Source: Bacillota bacterium
GTDB lineage: Bacteria; Bacillota; Clostridia; Peptostreptococcales; Anaerovoracaceae
Assembly (NCBI GenBank): GCA_021443825.1
Contig: JABUTE010000068.1
Span: 1-10,800 of the forward strand
Length of the DNA stretch: 10,800 nt
Direction: 5' to 3'
Each line of letters opens with the position of its first letter. Within the stretch, counting starts at the first letter, position 1. Under the pieces are notes generated by a model. That model worked only from the letters and a program-made list of their open reading frames with translations, did no database searches and was not told the origin of the DNA. The position numbers and the translations under genes were made by a program. Below, in pieces: positions 6,176-10,800 of the stretch.

Positions 6176-7440
6176 TATTTGGGAAGCCCCTCCAGGAACT
6201 TTTTAAAAGAGCCCTCCGCACCGTTTTCGGTGGGAAGATAATATTTCGTATTGGCCTTATAAAGATCGTCCGGCAGGTATTGCTGCTTTACATAACCGCC
6301 GAAGGCATGGGGATACTTATAGCCCACTCCCAGGCCCCGCTTTTTTGCGCCCTCGTAATGGGTATCCTTCAGGTGATCGGGCACATCGTCGATCCTTTTT
6401 GTCTGCAGATCGGAAAGGGCTGCGTCGATGCCGGCGCTGCAGGCATTGGACTTGGGGCATGAGGCGATGAGCACCGCTGCCTGGGCAAGAGGAATGCGGG
6501 CCTCCGGAAAGCCGATCATCTGGGCGGCCTGTACGCAGCCGGTCACGATATTGACACACTGGGGATAGGCCATTCCCACGTCCTCTGCGGCGCAGACCAT
6601 CAGCCGTCTTCCCACCGTCAGTACATCGGCATCGGCTGCGATGAGCCGCGCCAGATAATGAAGTGCAGCATCCGGATCGGAGCCGCGCAGGGATTTCTGC
6701 AAGGCCGACAGCAGATTGTATTTATCTTCGCTGCGGTCGTAAAAGCTGGTCTGCCGCTGCATCGCCTCGCCGACCATCTGCAGGGTGATGATCTTGCCTT
6801 CCATATTGTCGGCGATAAAGCCCAGGGTATCCAGCGCCACCCGCGCATCGCCGCTTGAGCGTTCTGCCAGCATCTTCATGGCGCCGGGCTCGCAGGAAAG
6901 CTTTCTTGCGCCCAGGCCCCGCTCATCATTTTTCAGGGCATTTTCCAGGATGCGAACGATGTTCCCGTCGCTGTGGCGCTTAAACTCATAGACGGAACGC
7001 ACCCGGCTTAAAATGGCATTATTGATGGAAAAATAGGGGTTTTCGGTGGTGCTGCCGATGAATTTCACGACGCCCTCTTCGATGGCCTGCAGCAGTGAAT
7101 CCTGCTGCAGCTTGTTCCAGCGATGCACCTCATCCACATACAGATAGACCGTTTTCTTCAAAAGGCCGAAGGTCTTCATCCGGGCTTCCTCCAGGATCTC
7201 TTTCAGTTCCTTCGTTCCGGCTGTGGTGGCATTGAGCTCGTAGTAATCGGCTTCCATCTCGCGCACGATGAGACGGGCAAGGGTGGTCTTTCCCGTGCCG
7301 GAGGGCCCGAAAAAGATGGCAGACTCAAAGGTCTTGTTTTTGATGGAGTTATAAAGCAGCGATCCTTTGTATAAAAAGTGCTCCTGACCGGTAAAATCAT
7401 CTAAAGTCTCAGGGCGCATTCTTGTGGAAAGAGGTATCAT
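6175..7440 (-). CDS. rarA: Replication-associated recombination protein A (RarA/MgsA family AAA+ ATPase)
   Basis: This 421-residue AAA+ ATPase is related to clamp loaders and acts at stalled or gapped replication forks. Visible motifs are Walker A GPSGTGKTT (45-53), Walker B YLYVDEVHRWN (99-109; D103, E104), the sensor-1 segment GSTTENPYFS (129-138), R146 in the ILSR box as a probable arginine finger, and sensor-2 SSGDAR (195-200). The C-terminal half contains the family's tetramerisation segments, for example AEDVGMAYPQ and the late HYEGAKKRGLGVGYKYPHAF block. Length is typical. The ATG at 7440 has AAGGAG 5 nt upstream and a good promoter. It is the first gene of an operon with ispH-S1, sharing the A of TAATG. 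It is divergent from the zinc-ribbon gene. The family (YrvN in Bacillus, MgsA/RarA in E. coli) is certain. Confidence 0.95.
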   Translation of the reverse strand: MIPLSTRMRPETLDDFTGQEHFLYKGSLLYNSIKNKTFESAIFFGPSGTGKTTLARLIVREMEADYYELNATTAGTKELKEILEEARMKTFGLLKKTVYLYVDEVHRWNKLQQDSLLQAIEEGVVKFIGSTTENPYFSINNAILSRVRSVYEFKRHSDGNIVRILENALKNDERGLGARKLSCEPGAMKMLAERSSGDARVALDTLGFIADNMEGKIITLQMVGEAMQRQTSFYDRSEDKYNLLSALQKSLRGSDPDAALHYLARLIAADADVLTVGRRLMVCAAEDVGMAYPQCVNIVTGCVQAAQMIGFPEARIPLAQAAVLIASCPKSNACSAGIDAALSDLQTKRIDDVPDHLKDTHYEGAKKRGLGVGYKYPHAFGGYVKQQYLPDDLYKANTKYYLPTENGAEGSFKKFLEGLPK

Positions 7441-7482
7441 GGGGGCTCCTTATGCATACAGTTCTAATGCGTAGATGGGATT

Positions 7483-7511
7483 ATTGTATTTATAATTATA
7501 TTTTTTAGCAA
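7483..7511 (-). promoter_or_regulatory. Promoter of rarA-ispH/S1 (TTGCTA-17-TACAAT)
   Basis: On the minus strand TTGCTA (7511-7506) and TACAAT (7488-7483) are 17 bp apart in the AT-rich divergent region. The predicted start near 7476 gives a leader of about 35 nt ending in AAGGAG and the rarA ATG. The -35 overlaps an inverted repeat AGCAA-N4-TTGCT (7507-7520) that could be a protein site or chance. Confidence 0.7.
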
Positions 7512-7537
7512 GTTTTTGCTTCTTTAACAAAAAAATA

Positions 7538-7566
7538 TTTACAAATTTTAATTCACAGAATATAAT
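7538..7566 (+). promoter_or_regulatory. Promoter of the zinc-ribbon gene (TTTACA-17-TATAAT)
   Basis: TTTACA (7538-7543) and a perfect TATAAT (7561-7566) are 17 bp apart, with AT-rich DNA just upstream that could act as an UP-like element. The predicted start is near 7573. The leader contains AAGGAG (7597-7602), 10 nt before the ATG at 7613. It is one of the best promoters in the window, in line with the biased codon use of the gene it serves. Confidence 0.8.
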
Positions 7567-7612
7567 CTTTTCAGCAAAATATTATTCCCATAGTGGAAGG
7601 AGAAAACAAACA

Positions 7613-7789
7613 ATGGAAGACAAGGTAATTATTTGTCAGGATTGCGGTAAGGAATTCGTCTTCACCGTCGGCGAACAGGAATTCTATAAGGCAAAGGGCT
7701 TCGATAACGAACCCAAGAGATGCAAGGAATGCAGAGACAAGAGAAAGAACCAGAGAAGACTGGTCGTTGAGACCCCTGCTGTGGAATAA
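7613..7789 (+). CDS. Small zinc-ribbon protein (zf-trcl type)
   Basis: This 58-residue protein begins MEDKVIICQDCGKEF and holds two CxxC knuckles, C8/C11 and C37/C40, spaced for one zinc ion. The middle has EQEFYKAKGF and NEPKRCKECR, and a basic stretch follows (RDKRKNQRR, 41-49). This matches the short zinc-ribbon family widespread in Clostridia (Pfam zf-trcl), whose role is unknown; the basic tail suggests nucleic-acid or ribosome binding, which is inference. A consensus promoter, a good AAGGAG site, uniform AGA/AAG codons and a strong terminator suggest high expression as a single-gene transcript. It is divergent from rarA. Its small size makes it easy to miss in gene calling. Confidence 0.92.
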   Translation: MEDKVIICQDCGKEFVFTVGEQEFYKAKGFDNEPKRCKECRDKRKNQRRLVVETPAVE

Positions 7790-7813
7790 TTTTACTCAAA
7801 TGGATTTCTAATT

Positions 7814-7850
7814 ACAAGGCTTCAGTTTGCTGCTGAGGCCTTGTTTTTTT
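7814..7850 (+). terminator. Rho-independent terminator of the zinc-ribbon gene
   Basis: ACAAGGC (7814-7820) pairs with GCCTTGT (7838-7844), continued by a T-G wobble and TCAG/CTGA (7822-7825 with 7833-7836) around a 7-nt loop, then an uninterrupted T-run to 7850. It lies 24 nt after the stop codon. Confidence 0.93.
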
Positions 7851-7883
7851 ATGCGTTTCGCCTTTTCGTTCTGTTCGGAGGAT

Positions 7884-7925
7884 AAAAAAACATTCCCGCA
7901 GCAGGTCACTGCTTTGGGAATGTTT
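7884..7925 (-). terminator. Rho-independent terminator of cyuA
   Basis: AAACATTCCC (7888-7897) pairs with GGGAATGTTT (7916-7925). An inner stem AGCAG/CTGCT (7900-7904 with 7909-7913) with loop GTCA is separated by a small internal loop. On the minus strand seven T residues follow (7890-7884). It lies 27 nt past the cyuA stop. Confidence 0.9.
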
Positions 7926-7952
7926 GACGGATTCAATACTGCCGCCCGATCA

Positions 7953-9236
7953 CTATTCGTCTTCGAGCATGATATTCAGGATCTCGATATCGGTGGACGC
8001 CATACCGATCTTGCCCATTCTGCCGACGCTGCGGATGGTATCTTCGATATTGCCCTTGACGATGCCTTCGCCGGGAGCGAATACTCTGCCCTTCTGGGCC
8101 ATGTGCCAGCCGGTGAGCGCTGTTTCGACAGCGGAGGCGATCTTTGCTGCGCAGGAAGACTTTGCACCGTCGCAGACCATTCCGCCGATGGTGGCGATGG
8201 AGTTGATGATAGTTCCGCAGATGACCTCGTAGCCGTCTCCCATCATCCACGCAATGCCGCAGGCGGCACCGGCCGCTGCGCTGGTGGCTCCGCAATAAGC
8301 AGAGAGATTGCCGATGTGGCGCTTCTGATGAACGGAGATCAGATTGCCCAGGGCCAGAGCGCGGAGCATCTTTTCTCTGGGAATATTGTAATGCTCTGCA
8401 TAGACAGCGATGGGCATGGAAACGGTAATGCCCTGGTTTCCGCTGCCGGAATTGATCACGACAGGCAGGGGGCAGCCGCTCATTCTGGCATCGCTGCCGG
8501 CTGCGGCATAGGCTCTCGCCTTGATCTCAACGGAAGGAGTTTCGGCAAAGGCAAGGAGGGTCTGTCCTACATTGGTGCCGTAAGGCTTGGTAAGACCTTC
8601 CTTTGCGATAGCCATATTGCATTCGACCTGAGTGAGGACCAGCTCTTCGAACTCGGACAGGGGTGCCGTTTCGGCATACTCGATGATATCCTTTACATTC
8701 AGCGTGGATTTGTCGATGACGAATTCACCGGCAGCCTTGCTCATCTCGTCGTTCTTTTCAAAGATGACCTCGCCGTTCTTTACGATCTTGATGATATTGG
8801 TGTGTCTGTCCTTTAAAAGGACCTCGGCGCTTTCTTCCCCCTTCTTTACAACGACATCGATGTAAAGATTTTCAACGCCCTCTGCCAGCTCAGCCTTGCA
8901 GAAATCGGTAGCAAGAAGCTCCTGTGTCTTTTTGATATCTTCCGGCTTTACAGACTGCAGAACAGAGAGCTCGCTGTCTGCATCGCCGCCTACGATGCCC
9001 AGTACCGTTGCGGTGCTGATTCCCTTCATTCCGTCGGAATTGGGAACGGTAACACCCTTTACATTCTTTACGATGTTTCCGCTGCAGCGTACCACACAGG
9101 ACTCCGGCATTGCGCCTAAAATGCTGCGAGCCTTAGCTGCTGCATATGCAACGGCAATAGGCTCCGTACAGCCCAGTGCTTTAATAAGTTCCGACTTTAA
9201 AATAGCCGAATACTGCTTTCTGATGTAATCGTCCAT
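7953..9236 (-). CDS. cyuA: L-cysteine desulfidase family protein (CyuA/UPF0597, Fe-S dependent)
   Basis: This 427-residue cytoplasmic protein belongs to the CyuA (formerly YhaM, UPF0597) family, related to the alpha part of iron-sulfur L-serine dehydratases. Characterised members break L-cysteine to pyruvate, ammonia and sulfide using an oxygen-sensitive [4Fe-4S] cluster. The presumed cluster ligands are C23 (LGCTEP), C315 (SAYCGAT) and C355 (GMVCDGAKSSC). The C315-C355 spacing of 40 matches the 282-322 spacing I recall for the archaeal enzyme. The glycine-rich SGSGNQG (263-269) and CGATSAAAGAACG (315-327) are also family signatures. The length is complete. The ATG at 9236 has GGAGG 6 nt upstream. 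It is transcribed alone from its own promoter, which carries a perfect palindrome near the start site, and ends at a hairpin terminator. No cysteine transporter gene is adjacent. Serine or another beta-substituted amino acid as substrate cannot be excluded. Confidence 0.9.
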   Translation of the reverse strand: MDDYIRKQYSAILKSELIKALGCTEPIAVAYAAAKARSILGAMPESCVVRCSGNIVKNVKGVTVPNSDGMKGISTATVLGIVGGDADSELSVLQSVKPEDIKKTQELLATDFCKAELAEGVENLYIDVVVKKGEESAEVLLKDRHTNIIKIVKNGEVIFEKNDEMSKAAGEFVIDKSTLNVKDIIEYAETAPLSEFEELVLTQVECNMAIAKEGLTKPYGTNVGQTLLAFAETPSVEIKARAYAAAGSDARMSGCPLPVVINSGSGNQGITVSMPIAVYAEHYNIPREKMLRALALGNLISVHQKRHIGNLSAYCGATSAAAGAACGIAWMMGDGYEVICGTIINSIATIGGMVCDGAKSSCAAKIASAVETALTGWHMAQKGRVFAPGEGIVKGNIEDTIRSVGRMGKIGMASTDIEILNIMLEDE

Positions 9237-9255
9237 AGTTGTCCTCCAGGTCTAA

Positions 9256-9265
9256 TTGTATACAA
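9256..9265. promoter_or_regulatory. Perfect palindrome TTGTATACAA, candidate operator for cyuA
   Basis: The 10-bp perfect palindrome TTGTATACAA lies just downstream of the cyuA -10 element, at about +4 to +13 of the predicted transcript. A bound protein there would block initiation. Its GTATAC core resembles sites of GntR/FadR-type repressors. No regulator gene is adjacent, and a chance palindrome in AT-rich DNA is possible. Confidence 0.35.
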
Positions 9266-9275
9266 AGATAGTCTG

Positions 9276-9304
9276 ATTATACAACTTTACCTGTGAATAT
9301 TCAA
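9276..9304 (-). promoter_or_regulatory. Promoter of cyuA (TTGAAT-17-TATAAT)
   Basis: On the minus strand TTGAAT (9304-9299) and a perfect TATAAT (9281-9276) are 17 bp apart. The predicted start near 9269 gives a leader of about 32 nt with GGAGG before the ATG. Upstream readthrough from the pilus operon is possible because no terminator is visible between 9358 and this promoter. Confidence 0.75.
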
Positions 9305-9358
9305 TGAAAAGACACTATTATTCTCTATCCGGATGCTTGCCCCGGTCTTAAACGACGA

Positions 9359-9889
9359 TCACCGCCGAAGCTCCTCTGCCCAGCGGCCGCAGGCACGGTG
9401 CAGCTGCCCGTGATCGCTCAACAAGGAAGGCCCCTGCTCCCGGAGCCTTTCCAGCAGCACCGGAGCATCGGTCTGGGGACACTGCCCCGCCAGATCTTCC
9501 AGAAGCTGCAGAAGGCGGTTTTCAAAGGTCTCCTGCTGCGGCTTGAGAAGAACTCTTGCGCAGGTGCGGTCTTTTGCAAAGTAGATATCCTCTGCCTGCA
9601 AAGAAATGAACCGGTCCGGAATGAACCAGCTTCGGCAGCAGATGGCTGCCTGCAGAATGCCCTGCACGGCGCAAAGGAGCTCTTTATAGCCCGACAGAAT
9701 GCGATCCGAGGGCTTTGACAGCAGCTGATCCAGGCGGATCAGCCCCTCCGTACGGGGCGACACCAGAAGCGAGCCTTCGCTGCTGCACAGAGCGCAGGGC
9801 AGCAGCGCAGGGCAGCAGCCCTCTTTTACCGTCTGCTGAATATACAGCGGCAGCGTCGTTTCTTCGATATTGTAAACAGATGGTTCCAT
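9359..9889 (-). CDS. DUF6382-like protein of a Tad-type pilus cluster
   Basis: This 176-residue protein of unknown function has no signal peptide or membrane segment. Its pattern resembles the DUF6382 domain, as I know it: an early YIQQTV segment, GCCPALLPC (24-32), LLVSPRTEGLIRLDQLL (41-57), AVQGILQA (74-81), then FIPDRFISLQAEDIYF (89-104) and VLLKPQQETFENRLLQLLEDL (113-133). DUF6382 proteins occur in Lachnospiraceae beside TadE-like and prepilin-peptidase genes and often carry a C-terminal FHA domain. Here the protein stops after the first domain, so an FHA partner is absent or encoded elsewhere. It has ten cysteines, many for a cytoplasmic protein. The ATG at 9889 follows the neighbour's stop by one base, and its GGAGGAGGAG ribosome site is formed by the neighbour's last codons, so translation is coupled. 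No terminator follows clearly. Identification is from remembered pattern, not a search. Confidence 0.7.
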   Translation of the reverse strand: MEPSVYNIEETTLPLYIQQTVKEGCCPALLPCALCSSEGSLLVSPRTEGLIRLDQLLSKPSDRILSGYKELLCAVQGILQAAICCRSWFIPDRFISLQAEDIYFAKDRTCARVLLKPQQETFENRLLQLLEDLAGQCPQTDAPVLLERLREQGPSLLSDHGQLHRACGRWAEELRR

Positions 9890-9890
9890 A

Positions 9891-10682
9891 TTAATCTCCT
9901 CCTCCGCAGATCCGGCAGGGGGTATACCCGGCCTTCAGCGCTTCGCTTTTCATCATGGAGCTATATGCTTTGGTGATCGAGGCGCAGTCTTTTTTATGAT
10001 AGGTTCCGCTGGTCTGCTGAAAGAGATAGACCAGAGAACCGATGGACTGATTTTGGGGATGGCAGTTTTTGCAGGCAGACAGCCGTTTTTTCAGAGCTGC
10101 CGTCAGAACCGTTTCGACGCAGCCATCCTGCATGACAGAGCAGCCTGCTCCGTGATAACGGGCGCCGTATTTGGGAAACACATAAACGATGTGATCGTCT
10201 TTGAACGAAGTCTTCTGGGATTCGCCGGTAAAAGGCTTAAAGACGACGGTGCGGCAGCCCTCCGCGCTGCCGAAAAACCCGGCAAACGAAGGAAAGCTGC
10301 TTTTTACACCGACCCGCACCACAGCCACATCATCGGCAGCCGTATGCACCGATACCGGAAATCCGTCGATGCCCGTATACATCCGGGGGATCCCGACGAA
10401 ATCCGTATCACTGCCCCACTCCTGCGTCAGCTGCAGCTGAAAAGCCGCTCGAAAGGCAAGGTTGCCGCAGATGAAAAACGACTCGTCCTTTTGGGTCAGC
10501 GCCGCAGCATCTGCTGCGGCAATGGCGCTTTTTACCATACAGCGGGTCACCGTTTCTTCCCGTCCCGTCTGAACGATCAGCAGCAGAAGCAGCGCTACGG
10601 CGATGATAAACAGAGGAAGGCAGATGGCTGCGTCGACGATAACGGAGCCCCTTTTACCGGTATGCATGGGTCTGCCGAACAT
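9891..10682 (-). CDS. TadE-like pseudopilin with two C-terminal YHxxxC/CxxC modules
   Basis: This 263-residue membrane protein starts with a short basic stretch, then RGSVIVDAAICLPLF (11-25), the class III pilin or TadE-like signature, and a membrane helix at about 19-38. TadE-like proteins are minor pilins of Tad/Flp systems. The middle (45-160) is presumably extracytoplasmic. The C-terminus holds two related modules: VYVFPKYGARYHGAGC ending in CKNC (167-207) and VYLFQQTSGTYHKKDC ending in GYTPCRIC (218-259). This Cys/His module also occurs at the ends of other clostridial surface proteins and some nucleases; metal binding is plausible. The usual Glu five residues after the signature Gly is Asp (D17). 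I chose the ATG at 10682 because GGGAGG lies 5 nt upstream. The longer ORF from 10766 adds an unnatural Trp-rich stretch and overlaps the end of the preceding gene. It is coupled to the DUF6382-like gene. Confidence 0.8.
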   Translation of the reverse strand: MFGRPMHTGKRGSVIVDAAICLPLFIIAVALLLLLIVQTGREETVTRCMVKSAIAAADAAALTQKDESFFICGNLAFRAAFQLQLTQEWGSDTDFVGIPRMYTGIDGFPVSVHTAADDVAVVRVGVKSSFPSFAGFFGSAEGCRTVVFKPFTGESQKTSFKDDHIVYVFPKYGARYHGAGCSVMQDGCVETVLTAALKKRLSACKNCHPQNQSIGSLVYLFQQTSGTYHKKDCASITKAYSSMMKSEALKAGYTPCRICGGGD

Positions 10683-10800
10683 AAGATCCTCCCAGCCTGC
10701 TGAAAAGCGGGCTCTTAGCATAGTGCTTTCTGGTGAAAACGCCTTCCAGCTCCAAGCCGTAGGCATAAGAACGGAACGAAAAGTCCGATTTCTCTATCGA
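10654..10800 (-). CDS. C-terminal fragment of an unidentified upstream gene
   Basis: A minus-strand frame is open from the window edge to TAA at 10656-10654, giving 48 codons that end in GSYVRQTHAYR. Its residues are more natural than those of the competing frame (for example FSFRSYAYGLELEGVF), and it overlaps the start of the pseudopilin gene by 29 nt, placing that gene's GGAGG inside its coding sequence. It is probably the preceding gene of the same operon, perhaps another small pilin-like protein, but I do not recognise it and too little is present. Confidence 0.5.
   Translation of the reverse strand, partial: SIEKSDFSFRSYAYGLELEGVFTRKHYAKSPLFSRLGGSYVRQTHAYR

Noticed and set aside
5489..6241. 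A plus-strand open frame of 250 codons opposite the IspH domain
   Set aside because: It is antisense to conserved IspH motifs, and no start signals or recognisable domains are present.
7827..8816. A plus-strand open frame of 329 codons opposite cyuA
   Set aside because: It starts inside a terminator stem, has no ribosome site, and lies opposite a complete conserved enzyme.
9305..9358. A terminator after the DUF6382-like gene
   Set aside because: Only a weak CCGG/CCGG pairing without a T-run is present, so no terminator is called.
9996..10703. A plus-strand open frame of 235 codons opposite the pseudopilin gene
   Set aside because: It has no start signals, and the minus strand carries a clear pilin signature and Cys/His modules in a coupled operon.
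10683..10766. A longer pseudopilin start at 10766 adding 28 residues
   Set aside because: The extra residues are Trp/Ser-rich and unlike a pilin leader, another frame is open through here, and the ATG at 10682 has a strong ribosome site.
1..10800. Mobile elements, CRISPR arrays, toxin-antitoxin pairs or defence islands
   Set aside because: No transposase, integrase, regularly spaced repeats, paired small genes or known defence domains were found; all sizeable genes have housekeeping or surface roles.

Overview
The window looks like ordinary chromosomal DNA from an anaerobic Firmicute of the class Clostridia, most likely Lachnospiraceae or a close relative. The evidence is an IspH enzyme fused to ribosomal-S1-type repeats, a YrvN/RarA-type ATPase, a small zinc-ribbon protein of clostridial type, a CyuA-family cysteine desulfidase, a TadE-like pseudopilin next to a DUF6382-like protein, GGAGG-type ribosome binding sites, and sigma-A-like promoters with 17-bp spacers. 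Coding DNA is moderately GC-rich by eye, while the promoter regions are AT-rich. No insertion sequence, phage gene, CRISPR array, integrase or attachment site is visible.

Layout from left to right. (1) Positions 4-78 carry tRNA-Asn(GTT) on the minus strand with its own consensus promoter. (2) Positions 152-2239 carry rmuC followed by a calcineurin-like phosphoesterase, both minus; the second gene has a promoter embedded in the end of rmuC. (3) Positions 2307-4040 carry a divergent plus-strand gene for a secreted or cell-wall glycoside hydrolase family 18 enzyme with SH3-type targeting. (4) A bidirectional terminator at about 4127-4179 separates it from the convergent rarA-ispH/S1 operon (7440 to 4193, minus), whose two genes overlap by one base (TAATG). 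(5) An AT-rich divergent promoter region at 7441-7612 drives rarA leftward and a 58-residue zinc-ribbon protein (7613-7789) rightward. (6) Two hairpin terminators at 7814-7850 (plus) and 7884-7925 (minus) lie between the zinc-ribbon gene and cyuA (7953-9236, minus). (7) Positions 9359-10800 hold the distal end of a minus-strand operon: the tail of an unidentified gene, a TadE-like pseudopilin with two C-terminal Cys/His modules, and a DUF6382-like protein. The operon probably belongs to a Tad/Flp-type pilus locus extending beyond the window.

Functional themes are genome maintenance (RmuC, RarA), isoprenoid synthesis joined to translation (IspH-S1), cysteine catabolism (CyuA), cell-wall remodelling (GH18) and surface pili (TadE-like/DUF6382). 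I do not see a wholly new defence or mobile system. The most interesting signal is inside the ispH-S1 gene. Its S1 half appears to have its own promoter, Shine-Dalgarno site and start codon, and it uses AGA for every arginine while the IspH half mixes arginine codons. This suggests an S1-like protein is made separately and at a higher level than the fusion. The duplicated YHxxxC...CxxC modules on the pseudopilin are the second point of interest.
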